A DNA stretch of 64,000 bases from Ectobius pallidus (GCA_964059195.1 CAXKWD010000006.1:131670539-131734538), one strand, 5' to 3'. Counted from the first letter of the stretch, positions 1-12,850 are shown. Program-made: numbers and translations. Notes: a model not told the origin generated them from the letters alone.

Positions 1-446
1 TTTACCAGACGACGCTATCTAATCGTGGTATGTAGTCCACGTGATTTAGGTGTTAATAGATATAATGATTTAACTATTATGCTCTTAATTTTTTATTTTT
101 GAAATAATTATCGCGGGCGATCGCTTGATTTTGTAAGTCCTTCCTGGACGATTCATTTGTTTAGAATATCAAGGCCCGAAGACATATGAAATTTTGAACC
201 TACACGGAAGAGGGATAATCAATATAGGCCTAAATATGGTCAAACATTGTTCGATTTGGACGAAACTCACTGTACAGGGGTATTCTGGGCCAAGGAACTC
301 GAATCTGAGGTTGCTTTTACCAGGCGACGCTATCTAATCGTGGTATGTAGTCCACGTGATTTAGGTGTTAATAAATATAATGATTTAACTATTATGCTCT
401 TAATTTTTAATTTTTGAAATAATTATCGCGGGCGAAGCCGCGGGCA
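1..446. repeat. Partial tandem duplication, period 315 bp
   Basis: Bases 1-121 recur at 316-436 with only a few substitutions, so the period is 315 bp. The first copy diverges after the GCGGGCGA motif. The second copy continues through a short GC-rich hairpin (stem CGCGG at 427-431 pairing with CCGCG at 438-442). No coding potential. The left edge of the window cuts the array, so the true copy number is unknown. Confidence 0.9.
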
Positions 447-450
447 CATT
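425..450 (+). repeat. GC-rich hairpin, possible Helitron-type 3' end
   Basis: A CGCGG/CCGCG stem with a 6-nt loop is followed within about 10 nt by GTAGT. The same motif recurs at 3402-3417, followed by CAAGT. Helitrons end in a short GC-rich hairpin about 10 nt before CTRRT. Neither copy here has a perfect CTRRT and no 5' TC terminus was delimited, so the family assignment is tentative. Confidence 0.35.
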
Positions 451-747
451 GTAGTATATAAGATGTCTGAGATGTCTTATATAGGCCTATAAGAGAGATT
501 AGTCGTGGCAACTAATTTTTTTTTTCGAAAATGTGGGACCCTTTAAAAGTACTGAAACATACAAACGAAAGAGCAGGGTATGGAATGTAAGTATAATGTA
601 GATAATGGATTCTAGATGTAGTATAATGAAGGAAACAGACACCCATACATATCCATATGCGACTGCATCGCGGCACTCTAATGTTTTACAATAGTTGGAA
701 GCTTGGAAGCATACATACCCACTCCATGATGTCTTAAAGTTCGGTAC

Positions 748-1369
748 GGATGGAGTATAAGTCATGGCAACAATTTTTCCCCTCAAAGTAGAGTGATGGT
801 ACCATGAGACCAAGATCAGTAAACTATGAGATGTCGTTTGCCACGCGAGATTGTGGCATTACTCTTCGTTATGTGGTATTCTCTGGCATTTTTCCATTGG
901 ATGGTGATTATTTTGACGTAAGAATGATGTAAACAACTTGCAATATCCAATCTGTACGGCGACTGACTCACGACTAAATTACCATCCCCTCTATTCGTTT
1001 AACCGTACATCACATTGCTGCATAGGCGTAACCAGGCCGACCATATGGGGGGGGTTATAACATCTGGAGAGGGGAGTTCCGGGGTCCTCCCCCCCGGAAA
1101 ATTTTAAATATTAAGGTGCATAATAACGAGTTTTAAGCTTCCCACGCTTTAAATTCGTATTAAGTAATTTATAACGAGATTTTTTAAAAAAGGTGATATA
1201 TCACAATAATGAAATAAATAGTATTATTTCCCCTTTTTTAATCAATGGGGGGGGGGTTCATGTCGCCATATTCCAGAGATGCCACAATCTCGCGTGGCAG
1301 ACGACATCTCATGGTACCATCACCCTACTTTGAGGGGAAAAAATTGTTGCCATGACTTATACTCCATCC
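748..1369. repeat. Element or locus bounded by ~100-bp inverted repeats
   Basis: Left arm 748-859 and right arm 1279-1369 are near-identical inverted copies. The left arm carries about 21 extra bases in its middle. The outer ends read GGATGGAGTATAAG on both sides. The roughly 420-bp interior contains a truncated hAT-like element (1021-1262). This looks like a long-TIR or foldback transposable element. No target duplication could be fixed. Confidence 0.7.
1021..1262 (-). mobile_element. Truncated non-autonomous hAT-type element
   Basis: Starts with CATAGGCGTAACC, the same terminal repeat as the complete element at 28430-28816, and is homologous to it in inverted orientation up to the G-run at about 1247-1257. 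The second terminal repeat is missing, so this copy is truncated. It carries the same internal motif (AAGCTTAAAACTCGTTAT read on the minus strand) but only once, not triplicated. Confidence 0.7.
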
Positions 1370-1375
1370 CTCGTG

Positions 1376-1377
<2 letters not shown>

Positions 1378-1416
<39 letters not shown>
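1378..1416. repeat. (AT)n microsatellite
   Basis: Uninterrupted TA dinucleotide run. Open frames through it are low-complexity Tyr/Ile artefacts. Confidence 0.95.
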
Positions 1417-1419
<3 letters not shown>

Positions 1420-2840
1420 CAGATTTATATACATATTTATATATACACACAATATATTTCTCAGTACTATGCCTTGCATATTGACAGTTCTCTCTCCTTT
1501 CATTACATCTACATCAACGATTACATAGATTCTGCAGAGCAAAATTTATATTTCGACGACATAATTGTAAGATGTTCTATTGTGGTTGTGCAGATCTGGT
1601 ATATTATAAAAGGGATTTGTTTGACATCTATGGCTAGGAAAAGTAGGTTTAAAATATTAAGTCATTAATAAGATGTCGTACTCCTTTGTACAAGCATAAT
1701 GGTTAGCATCATTATGTTTATCTTGTTGCAAGAACATCATTAATCTCGGAAGAAATGCTATAAGAACTACAAATCTTCAATAAGGGAAACATACGTAAAT
1801 ACCAAAGATAGGGAAGGTATAAATTGTTGTAACATTAATCATACATTTGGATTTAGCATTATTTATAGGGACAAGTACTGTATTCTTCATCATCCATGGG
1901 ACTTGGACAATATTTTATGAAGCTTCGCTGGCAGGCAGAAAGTGTCTTTATAACATTTAGAAGAACTTTTTTTTTTTTTTTTTTACGAGAATCGAAACTG
2001 TAAGCCTATGTCCTGATGCTGTCCCATGGAGCTAAGATCGGTCCCCATCAGATTTTTCCTCCCAATTCTATTTAAAAACACATGTGTAAATCTCTTTAAC
2101 CCTTTAAGAGCTGAATTTGTTACGGGTAGCTATATAAGCAACCTTCAAGAGAAATCATCAGTGAGCTCTAATGGAATAGCTGGCTTCTATAAGCAATAAA
2201 CCTCATAGGCCTACGTAGATAAAAATCATCATTTTATCTTCCCTTTGAAGTCCACCATTTTGCTCGAAAAAGTGAAAAATAAAGGAGTGCGACTATTTAT
2301 CTGTAAAACCAGAGTTGGCTGGTACTGTAAACGAACACCAGGATATGAAGGTCTTGATTCCTTGTTTTTTATGTAAAATTTTTCACAAGTTTTACATACA
2401 TCTAAGCGTCCTTAAAGAATACAGGTAAATTAAATGTAAAACGAAATTAATTTACTTATTTCAGATCGAAGGACCAAGTTTTTGGAAATAACTCTCCGCG
2501 CAATTATACGTCAGCAACCGTTATTTACTCATAGCTCAGAAAAAAATGAAAGAATGAAAAGAATATCTTGTAAGAGAAAGTTTGGTTTCTTCGATTTAGC
2601 AGGTGTAAAGTACAGTCCTCTACCCTTAGAAAATAGAAATGTCAGTGGCCGGTACTGTCAACCGGCCGGTAGTGTAAGAATTTCTCCTATGTGCATTACC
2701 AACAAACTATTAAATGAATAATCTACTTTGCAGAGATATACCGGTATAAGTTACTGCACCCACTGTTTATAACGAATATTGTAAACATATTACATTGAGT
2801 CCATGGAATTCCCAGTGCAATTCTGTTTTTGAGCTTGCTT
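1420..2840. other. Anonymous AT-rich DNA
   Basis: Contains a T-run at about 1969-1984 and short chance open frames only. I see no gene, RNA or delimited repeat. Confidence 0.5.
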
Positions 2841-2842
2841 GT

Positions 2843-3103
2843 TAACTTATTTATTTATTTACTTACTTACTTATTTATTTATATTTGTTTGTTAGACGTT
2901 ATTTAACGACTGTTTGATACTGAAACTTATGCAGGTAACCTTCGCCGGAATTCTGTTCCTCAGGAGTTGTTTTAAATTCCGGTACCTGCAGATCTGTAGA
3001 GAGAGGGCTGTCGCATTGAAGCACAAATTAATTGCGTCGACTTGGACAGGGATCGAATCCACGATCTTGGGAACAGAATGCCAGTATCTTACTAGGCCTA
3101 TTA

Positions 3104-3105
<2 letters not shown>
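2843..3105 (-). mobile_element. tRNA-derived SINE, copy 1 of a shared family
   Basis: On the minus strand a B-box-like GGATTCGATCCC (near 3051-3062) follows a degenerate tRNA head. A body then leads to a tail made of TAAA/TAAG tetranucleotides (2843-2885). A diverged copy of the same body lies at about 17905-18105, also on the minus strand. Polymerase III boxes plus a simple-repeat tail are the hallmark of SINEs. The copy is diverged and no target duplication was found. Confidence 0.6.

Positions 3106-3146
<41 letters not shown>
3104..3146. repeat. (CTTT)n microsatellite
   Basis: About ten CTTT units next to the SINE head. Open frames on both strands through it are artefacts. Confidence 0.95.
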
Positions 3147-3147
<1 letters not shown>

Positions 3148-3399
3148 ATTTCTTAGTGTGGTACTGTGGTACGTTTTAATCATTTTATTTTGAATCTGTA
3201 TGCCCTTATGGCTGCACAAGATTCGGTTTGTTCGTTTAATTATTTAGGCCTATATTTATTATGGAAAACAATATAATTAAGAGTACAATTATGTCATTCA
3301 TGCAATTTATGTAAAAAAGATGTCAGTGTTAGTAAATATGTTTTCATTATTTTTTAAAAATAACACATTTAAATCAAACATCTAGTAGTTGAGTAAATA

Positions 3400-3430
3400 A
3401 TCGCGGGCAAAGCCGCGGGCACCTGCAAGT
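3400..3430 (+). repeat. Second copy of GC-rich hairpin motif
   Basis: Stem CGCGG at 3402-3406 pairs with CCGCG at 3413-3417. The 21-nt motif matches the one at 427-446 with one loop change. Upstream sequence is AT-rich as in the first copy. Possibly the terminus of the same element family. Confidence 0.4.
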
Positions 3431-3734
3431 ATAAGACAAACGACAAAAAATAGACTACCTTGCATGGAAGTATGAACAATGTAAGAGAAACATAACAATA
3501 ATAAGGAATACAAAGAACGATACAAATAGAAATATTATACAAATGAATTACCAAAAAATTGAAAAATAATAAAGGAAGGGAAAAAATAAAACCAGGCAGA
3601 TACAATCAGACAGAAAATCAGGCATATAGAGTAAGACACGAGGCAAGCAGACAGGCGGTTAAACGCATAGCCTAAGACTTAGTAAGGTAGGTAAGTAAGA
3701 ATCCACAGAGATAGACAGGAATACATAGGCCTAC

Positions 3735-3990
3735 TGGTAAACAGAAATAAAGAGAATAAAATAAACTATCAGGAGAAGAATGACAATAGAAATAAAGAAA
3801 GACAAATTAAAAAGAAACAAATAGAAAGAACGAGGAAAGAAGAAATAAAAAGACGAAAGAAAAAGGAAAGAAGAAATAAAAAGACGAAAGAAAAAGGAAA
3901 GAAGAAATAAAAGGACGAAAGAAAAAGGAAAGAAGAAATAGGGGAGAAGAAAGAAAGGCAGGAAGGAAGGAAGAAAATGTGAAAAATAGA
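3735..3990. repeat. Purine-rich tract with 31-bp tandem repeat
   Basis: Within a GA/AAG-rich stretch, a 31-bp unit is repeated about 3.4 times (3834-3864, 3865-3895, 3896-3926, partial 3927-3939). The 90-codon minus-strand frame (Phe/Leu/Ser only) is a by-product of this composition. Confidence 0.9.
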
Positions 3991-5012
3991 GGAGACTAGA
4001 CAATTTTGATTTGGTACAGATTTCTTAATTTACCTCCTGGTAGTTACACTAATTACTTTCTGTAAAGTTTTTACGAGGTGAAGACATAAAGCCGAGCATT
4101 AAAAGTAACAACATAGGGAGGAAGGAGGGGACAAGGACTTAGCAACTTCAAAACGAGTTCTCCAAGTGTACGGTGGCTGCTTTCTAGAAATCAAATGAAT
4201 CTAATGATGTCGATTTATGATATAAAATATAAAAACCTCGAGGTGTTAATGAAATCAATATGACTTCGCTAGTGTACAGTTGTTAAGGCAGAGGGCAGCA
4301 CATACAATGTCTGACTTCCGATGTGACAAACCGAAACCGGCAGACCAATACATACTCTGTCGGGAATATTGCTAACTACTTCCTGAACAGCTATTCATTG
4401 AAAAACACCAGGTGGTTATCAAACTGCGTCCGCGAACCATTGGATGCTTCTTCATGTATTAATCGTTATCGAAACCCGCACGGAACGTTTATTTCATGAA
4501 GTCATAAATATTCTTTAATACATATGATGGAGCATCGATTTAAAGGGCTAAGTTTAACGGAAAGTTTTATAGTGTACGGGTAGCATAGTAGCAAATTGAA
4601 GTGTTCAGCCTTGGCATTCCACCTATAATTTATTACCTTCACGAGATTGTTATTATCCAAAAAATTATGCTAGAAATTCTCTTTGAATAAATAAAAATTA
4701 TGAGAAATTTTCAAAATTATAGTGCATGTTTTCATATATAATGATAATTTTTATAACTGAGTAAATTGTTCAGATCTGAAAGTGAAAAGCAGCCTAATTC
4801 TTCTATATTTTTCTACTAACTTAGTAGCTTGACTTGAACTAAAATAGGCCTACCGAAGTATCACAATATGATTTTAACATTTTTTCAGCACTCATAGTCA
4901 ACTTTGTGTTCAATTATTTCAATTTCATATTTATTTTCCTTTTCACTTGTATTTTTAGTTTAATTGTAAACTCTATTATAATTAAGTTGTATAATTCTTG
5001 TGATTCATATAT
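3991..5012. other. Anonymous DNA
   Basis: No open frame of note, no recognisable repeat boundary and no RNA gene seen. Confidence 0.5.
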
Positions 5013-5093
5013 TTCCCCCTGGCTGAGTGGTAGAGAAGTCCTTATGGTCTTAACACCTTAATGCAGGTTAAATTAATGAATAAATAAATAATT
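5013..5093 (+). mobile_element. Short SINE-like fragment with A-box
   Basis: A tRNA-like A box (TGGCTGAGTGGTAGAG, about 5019-5034) is followed by a short body and a tail of AATA repeats at 5077-5092. No clear B box remains. This resembles short tRNA-headed insect SINE families, but that comparison is from memory. Confidence 0.4.
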
Positions 5094-5726
5094 TTAGGGG
5101 TTTCTGTTGAAGTATCTTACGTTGATATTTCTCACGTGAATACCCATTAATAATAAATTATTTTAAATTGACAAACATTCATTGTCATTATGTGGGCCTA
5201 TGAATAAGAAATATGGTCTTTGTATGGGCATAACTTATAGACCTATTATAACTTATAGACCTGACTAGGGCAGATTTTATTTAAGGAAGACATGCTCTTG
5301 TAAGCAGGCGATTGAATAATTATTTGTACACTCATGTAGCCTCTATTCCGTTCTTATAATATTGTATTTAGCCTTAGTTTTCTTTGTTATAATGTTGTTG
5401 TAGATTGTTGCGGTAAGCATCTTTTTCAGACCTATGGTAGACTATCATAGCAATTTCGGTTTCCTATGCCTGTCCTAAGATGCAGTGGGCTTATTCATAC
5501 TATTACCTAGGTATTGTAATATCTGCGACAGAGTTCTAATTTTGTAGTAGCGATGAATCCACAGCAATTCCAAAGAGAAAGTTCGTACAAAATGTCTAGT
5601 TCCCAGCTTTGAAATTGTAGAAAATGTATATTTACCATCTCATTTTTTAAAACATACAATTTAGACAAAACAAAATAAAACGTCAAATATGGATACAGAA
5701 TTTATTACTGACTACTAATTCTATTC

Positions 5727-5740
5727 TATTATTATTATTA

Positions 5741-5784
<44 letters not shown>
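5727..5784. repeat. (ATT)n microsatellite
   Basis: About 19 ATT units with a single G interruption. Confidence 0.95.
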
Positions 5785-8100
5785 GACAAATTTAAGTAAT
5801 GTTCCTTTAACTTGCTGAACTGTGAATCTTTAAAAATTAATACACCCCATAGTGAAAGCACGACATCCCAAAAAGTCCTTGAACATATCAGATAAACAAA
5901 ATAAGGGATAAATTATAAGTGATAAAAGGAATTTTTCAATCATGATATCAAATATATACATTCAATGAACGAAATACAGAAACCATATTACAAAATTGAA
6001 TGGGGATGTGACAAATCATAATCCATTTTATATAGGCATATGACTCAACAGTTGGTATGCTTATCTCTCCAAAATGATTATGCAAATAATTATCTCAATT
6101 AATCAAAATTAGACGCAGAATTTGTATTAATTTCACCTAACTATGAAAGGGAAAAAATGGTTCTGTAATTTGAAGTATGCTGCTTTCCCTTCATGGATAG
6201 GCTAATGCTATTTATGGGAAGAAGCACTAAGGTATAATAGCATGATATTCTAGAGTGATATTTCATGGAAGTGCAGAATATCGCGAAAAGCATTTGCCTG
6301 CCTGCTGAGTTTGAGAGGCTGATGCACCCCCCACTGGGCGCCAAACGTGACAGAGGACAAGAATAGTGTCGTCCTGAAAAGCTTCCCTTTTTACTATCCA
6401 CCCTCATGCACCTCTATTCTGCAACATCCGACAATCTTAGCTTATTCAAACGCAACACGTCAAAGTTTAAGCAAGTTTCATGCTCTTGTGGACGCTTATT
6501 GATAGAGGTGTCTGCAAAGTCTCGCTTTCTGTTTACCTGGTTTAACATTTTGTGGCTACTCGTTTTCAAAACTGTAGCACATCTGTTACACCAATTTTAA
6601 GATTTCAAAAGGATCAGTACATATTCTTTGCATGATGGAAACTCAAATGAGTTTTCTACTTTATACAATATTCCTTTGTTGTTAAGTTTAAGATAGTGTG
6701 AGCAAATATATTTTGAAGCAAACTATTTTGAATAACATATATAGAAATACTGTTTACTTTGACCTAAGTCCGTTCGTAAACTTAAGCAAATTAACTTTTT
6801 AAACAACTGGAGGGAAAATTAAAGAGACTTCTAGTTAAATTAATGCAATTGTGTAAAACAGATTCTTAAATAATACATTTGATATTTTGATCATAATATA
6901 TTTGAAAATTTTCAAAATTCGGTATTAAGCACTTAAATGACACCAACTTCACTTCAAGATACAAATCGTTAGGCAGTGTAAAACGTATAAAAAATATGTA
7001 TTTAAAAATAATAATTTATTTTACCCTTTCCAGGATCCAATAAGTTTCCACATTTTGCAGACAGTGCTTGTTCCTGAAATATTTGTCTGTTCACATAATT
7101 CTAATTTTTAATGAGATGGGAGAGAAAAAAGTAACTATTAGATTATGAATAGATAAGTTACTCTTCTTCTAAATAAACAAACAGGTGGTGAGTGAGTATA
7201 CGGAATATTGTAATTTAGGTTTCCTCACTTCAATCTAGGTTGGCTGAGGATAAGACTACTCAATAACTGGATACGCAAAGGTGTTCTTATGAAGACTTCT
7301 ATTTCCTTAACATTTATATTTTTAATAAATAAGATTTTATTCCAGTGGAGTTAGTTGGCAGGCCTACACAGAAAAAAATCCTCGTAAAGTTGGATTCCAT
7401 AATTTATACTTACACTACAAAAGTCTATTCTAGGTAAATTGCGGTAGAAAAATTCTTTGTAGATAGCCGCTCATTCGTGTTGAAAGCTCGCTGCAAGAAC
7501 GTAGGTAGCCTATATAGATGTACGGACTATACTGAAGTCATGGATCGCAATGGGAGACGTGAGGACAATATGGTCCTCTATACACCAGGGTGTCATACCT
7601 ACATCTATCTTGGTTGCAGATGGACCACTAATCTAGCTATTATTGTAGGGTTTCTCCTTGAATAGGGGCCCCATGTCTGTCAATACAGCTCGTCCTTTTC
7701 ACTAACAATAGATCGCTGACAGTCCCATCTCGATAAATTCAATACCGGTATCAATACGTACATGTATCACGTTGTGAAAATGAGCACTTACCGAACTACG
7801 TCATCTTAAGTAAAGTTTCATGTCTAGGACAATATAACATGTTATGAATTAAATCTGGAAAGCTAGTAAATTATGTGTTATAAGTAAACGAGGAATTTTT
7901 GGTGCTGCCCCATAATTTTTGTTTGCTATTAAAAGGCCAAAATTAACTTGTCTTGCAAAGAGAACATTAAATGAACACCCCTGTGTATCTTTTGGTTGCA
8001 TCCTTTTTTATCTTTTCCCAGGACTTTTCGCAGGACTTTCAATATATTTTTTTAACTCAATTGCCACATTTATGCCTTTTTCTTGTTTAGGAATTTTGTA
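5785..8100. other. Anonymous DNA
   Basis: Only chance open frames (at most 88 codons) without recognisable domains. No RNA genes or delimited repeats seen. Confidence 0.5.
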
Positions 8101-8149
8101 CAATACAGTAGTTTTCCTTCAACCCATTGTCCATATTATTTCTTCCTCC

Positions 8150-8335
8150 ACATTTCTCGATCTTGTGCATCTTTCATTCACCTCTCCTAGCCTTGCTCCT
8201 CTGTATACCATTAATCCACTTTTTTATAGGATTTCTCAGTTTCCTGATGCCCACAGCTTCCCAGTTTAGCATCATCCTGAGGATTCTGTCATTTGCCATC
8301 CTTTCTATGTGTCCATTTTAATCTTCTTAACCAAA
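8150..8335 (-). pseudogene. Degraded LINE ORF2 C-terminal remnant
   Basis: The minus-strand translation gives GHIERMANDRI and, 15 residues later, a basic stretch ending KKWINGIQ. This resembles the C-terminal segment of several insect LINE polyproteins, which typically carries GH(V/A)xRM followed by a basic GRPxxRW. There is no intact frame on either side. It is a short, eroded fragment and the assignment rests on motif spacing. Confidence 0.4.
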
Positions 8336-8684
8336 AACTCTGATATTGCAACAAACAAGAATTTAGGGTGGTTTTAGTGATGTTGTATTCTGAACTTTTT
8401 TGCGGCAGACATTATAATACATGATAACATGAGTGAATTTTGTGTCCCTATATATTATGTAAATTGGTTTTGGTAATGTTTGTATGAATATTTAGCGCTT
8501 TTTTTACCTTTTTCGACTAAAATAAAGCACTTTTTGTACCTCTTTACCAAAATTTTGCACATTTTTACCAAAATTATGCACTAAGATTCCTAGCTTAGTT
8601 ATAATTTATAAATCAATTTTTAGTGGACGTATGACTTCATTGCTGTTGTAAGGTAAACATATAGTCTAGGAAATTATTATATTT

Positions 8685-9060
8685 TTCTATGATAGTATTT
8701 TTTCATCCATTTCCTGTTAATGCTATCGTGGTGGAAACTAGAGTTTTCTGCACTTACTGTCGGTAACTTAACCGAACTATGCATTTTCCTTATTTGCAGC
8801 ACATATGTGAACCATTATATCAAAACCTCTAACTTTTGACATATTTATTATTGCAGACATGGAATGTAATGATATTTGCTGGTTGAATTTTACCATTTCA
8901 CTCTCACCTGTGTGTTTACTTCCATTCCATTCCTTAATATTGACTTACGATTTAATTTATAGAAGCTAAGTATGTTTTGACTAGTTGCGCGTGCGTAAAG
9001 TAATCGATCTATCGATCGCCACTTAAATTAAAATAGCCACTAACTTCTTAAAGGTTTGCC
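8685..9060 (+). repeat. Dispersed repeat family R1, copy 1
   Basis: Homologous to 26636-26990 (same strand) and, over its distal part, to 34295-34495 (opposite strand). Shared landmarks are an ACTAGTTGCGC-like segment and an ATCGAT-rich end. No terminal repeats or coding capacity recognised, so the element class is unknown. Confidence 0.65.
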
Positions 9061-10790
9061 CCTACCCTTGAACTTGACCGCCATCTCGAACAGGTTTTTT
9101 GGATACCGGTGTTTCGCCTAATTATTTTAAAAATAGTATGCAATATATAGGCCTGTGTGAAATGTTTGACAGAATCTCGTAAATAAAAACTATTACATCA
9201 AAGAATAGAACAATAATTAATATTGTACTAGATTACTATAATGAGAATGAAGAGAAAAACGCATCTGGCACTGAAATCGAAACATTCTGCTATCCGTACT
9301 TAGGCTATGCTCTACCAACTAATCTAATCCGAGATTGGGAGTCGGTGGTAGAGCAAACCTTTCTCCTATGATTTCCCTTGAAGGATAGGCAAAAATATTC
9401 ACTAACTTCAAAATAGGTTGTTTTTGGTGCTATAAAATTAACGGTTTCCAGTTAAAATAGTCATGAACCGCATAAGTGCAACTAGGTCATCAGAAAAAGA
9501 ATTGGTAAGTTATTAAACCTAAAGATCCGCGGTCTACTCATAACTAGACTTCAGACAGTTCTTACGAAAAAAAGAGTTTCTAACAAAAGATTGTTTAGCC
9601 CTTAGTAAAATTTTCTTCAAGTACATTGTCAGTAAAAGTAAGAGAACATCGTCACCAATCGTTGTTTCACATCGATATGTAACCCAAAAATTACGTTTTA
9701 TACCATTTTCGCTCTGGAGCTGCGTGTTCTCAGACACACACACACACACACACCACACAGGGACAGAAAGATGCACAAAGACATGTCTATGAAAATTTCA
9801 TTTTTGGATACAGGAGACATCAGAACGTGTACTAATGCTGAAAACTCAACAACGAATTTCTGGGACGAAAACAAGGATAGAGAAAGTAAGAAAAAAAACT
9901 TCGGCTCTTGAGGCACAAACTCATTATACGCTAATAGCCTACAAATCGATCTAGAGCTTAACTCGTAGATCGATTACAAAAATTATTGAAAATAGGAAAT
10001 ATTGTATAATTCGACTACTGATTAAACAGCTTCATGCGGTGTTAAGAAATAAACGTCGGACTTCGCCTGTGAGTTATGATAGTAAAGTACACATTTGTAA
10101 ATTTATTTGATAAAGACAAGAAAAGAGTTTGTTATCTATATACAGAAGTTATTAATATAATTTAATTCCTATAGATTTTTATCCTTTCTTTCAGGACGTC
10201 TAACAGCAAATAGGGAACAGTAAAACGAAAGAGCCCAATTGCTCAAGCCATAGCTATGCAGTGTGAGTATTGCATAGCCTACGTTGTTCATTAGCAAGTT
10301 ATGTGGTAATAATTATAGGCCTAGTGTAATGGAAGTCAAATAATTTCATGATATCGTTTGAAAGAAGCGTGTATATAGTGCCAGTGATAGGTATGGGTAT
10401 ATCAGGAGCAGTTATATTAGTTTAGCAGCTGCATAGTGAATAGTGCGCGATTTGTTGTGTGCCAAATAGAATACTTCCTGCGCTGGGAAATGTAATTTAT
10501 GCGATATTCGTTCCTCTTTCGTTTTTCGCGGTTCGGGACGGCGCGGTCAGTGGTCGCGGAGCGAACCTAACTGTTCACTATCTTGAGAGTTTTCGAGCTG
10601 TTCCAAATATTATTATAAGCACATTTATTTGTAGTGGCTTTGTGCCTGAGTTCCCACTGTGTATTAAACAATGCCATTATATTTATTTCAAAATAAATTT
10701 CATTTGTGTGACCAATTTAAGCATTTCGCCACTTAATTTACACTTATTAAGTGCCAGTATGGTACTTTATGAGATTGTGTGGTGGACGAA
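9061..10790. other. Anonymous DNA with short (CA)n
   Basis: Contains an ACAC run at 9736-9753 and a degenerate tRNA-like GTTGGTAGAGCAT on the minus strand near 9310, probably a SINE scrap. No gene recognised. The open frame at 10459-10860 runs into a microsatellite and shows no domain. Confidence 0.5.
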
Positions 10791-10792
10791 AA

Positions 10793-10850
10793 ACTGTCTG
10801 TCCGTCTGTCCGTCTGTCTGTCTGTCCGTCTGTCTGTCCGTGTGTCTGTA
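10793..10850. repeat. (CTGT/CCGT)n microsatellite
   Basis: Imperfect tetranucleotide run of CTGT and CCGT units directly upstream of a 150-bp tandem array. The fixed junction between them suggests both belong to one repeat type. Confidence 0.9.
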
Positions 10851-10856
10851 CGCACC

Positions 10857-11560
10857 ATAACTCAAATACGCTTTTTCGGATTTTCATGAAACTTGGAAAA
10901 CAGATTTATAATGTCCATGGGAAGAACCCTATTGATATTGAACCAAATCGGTTCACCGGTACCGGAGTAATGCCCAATTTAGTGCCTATTTTAATAGATT
11001 ATGGCGCCTTTCTATTAGAAATACGCTGTATCGGATTTCCATGAAACTTGGTATACCCATTTATGACGTCCTTGAGAAGTGCCCTATTGAATTTGAACCT
11101 AATCTGTTGACCGGTACCGGAGTAAAACCCAATTTAGTGTCTACTTTAAAGGCATTTATGTCCTTCATGTCCATGGGAAGACGTTTATTGATATTGGACC
11201 AAATCGGTTGGCCAGTACCGAAATAATGCCCAATTTAGTGTTTTTATGTTAATGTATAAGAAGTCGCGATAACTCAAATATGCTTTATTGGATTTTCCTG
11301 AAATTTTGTATACCCATTTATAATGTACGTGGAAAGACGTCTACTGATATTGGACCAAATCGGTAGACCGGTACCGGAGTAAAACCCAATTTAGTGTATA
11401 TTTTAAAGACGCGGTAACTCAAATACGCTTTACCGGATTTTTATGAAACTTGGTATACACATTTATAATGTCCATGGGAAGACGTCTATTCATAATGGAT
11501 AAAATCGGTTGACCTGTTTCGGAGTAATGCTCAATTTAGTGCCTATTTTATGGTAATATA
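10857..11560 (+). repeat. Tandem array of ~145-155-bp units
   Basis: Five related units start near 10859, 11014, about 11160 (partial), 11271 and 11416. Each has the order AACTCAAATACGC, then ATGAAACTTGG, then CCATGGGAAGACG, then CCGGTACCGGAGTAA, then CCCAATTTAGTG. Units differ by scattered substitutions, so the array is not recent. The overlapping open frames are in-phase readings of the repeat, not genes. Confidence 0.85.
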
Positions 11561-12850
11561 CGTATTCGAAAGAATTTATTTAAAAAATGAAAATCAGTTA
11601 TCTTGACAACATAGCCTATTGTTTTACTGTGATCTTATGAGGCCTTGGAAATTAAAATACAGGTAGCTATGACAAAAAACATATTGATTTACATGCGCTT
11701 ATCCAACTAGACCGTTAAAATTACCCAGGTGGCCGAGATGGTTGACCTTTCTTCTTCCGTAAGCCCTGCTTAATGAATAAATCTGGAGCTTAACTTGGAA
11801 ATCAATTTAAAAAAAAACATATTCTGCATATCATAATTGCAGTCATAACTAATTAAACAAAAACATACTGGCACTTTGTTACATCAGTTTACCTGATTTT
11901 ATTTTTAATTAAATTCGCAGCATAGGCCTAAATAGGATCATCCCGAATAAGCTATTGATTGTGGCCGGACGTAGGCTACATTTTAAAGGTCATTAAATTT
12001 GGTTGCATAAATTGGCTTACTCAAGTTATGTACAATTCCTATTGCATTCATATCCCGACTTATAAATAAGTTATAAGGAAGTGGATACCCCTTTTTAAAA
12101 TGCTTTGCCTGAGATGAGGGGACAGTTATGCATGCAATCTTGTAGTGATGCCATAACGCATTGCAAATTGAGATGCAGAACAAGTTTGCTGGAGTATACA
12201 CAACAGAGAAACTGCAAGTGACCCCTACTGAGTTAGGTATCTCGTGCTTTGCTTTTCACACTTCGCACAATAAGAAATGCTTCCATACATTATACAGGCA
12301 ATGACAATATTCCCAATGATCTATCATTATACAGAATGGGAGTAGTAATACCCAGATTAAATGGGGCTCTAGACAACATTAAAAAAAGGTAAAATCTATT
12401 TTATGTTTTGTTATTAAGTCCACGGTTTAAGGAGATCATTAGGTTAATTGCGTCTGCTGAGTGGCAACAGCGCGAAAGCCAGATCGCTCTTTCGGTAGCA
12501 ATGACCTGTCTCTCACTAGTATGATAACAAACCCACTACGTGAAGGATACACTTGTCTTGACGTTGCCATTTTTCAATGGATATTTGTATTTTATTTTAC
12601 GAAAACTACCAACTTCATTGAAAATCCGCAAAGGAAAATTACTTTTTCTTTCCTCTGATTTTGCAGAAAATGTAACAGTACGGATAATAATATCAATTAA
12701 AGCATGGTTAGGTTAGGCAAGGGACTTTTTCTGCAGAATCAATGACCAACCAGTATAAGAATATGTTGAATTTGAACCAATCGCAAGTGTTTATCGTCAC
12801 AACTTCAATGTTTTATTTTCATCAATTTCATTTTACCGCATCTACGTGCA
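11561..12850. other. Anonymous DNA
   Basis: Short frames at 11983-12201 (-) and 12461-12658 (+) have no recognisable domain. A GGCCGAGATGG stretch near 11733 is only weakly tRNA-like. Nothing else seen. Confidence 0.5.

Noticed and set aside
1279..1668. 129-codon frame with a Tyr/Ile repeat
   Set aside because: Runs through the (AT)n microsatellite and an inverted-repeat arm. No domain.
3731..4003. 90-codon minus-strand frame rich in Phe/Leu/Ser, membrane-protein-like
   Set aside because: A direct product of the purine-rich 31-bp tandem repeat on the other strand.
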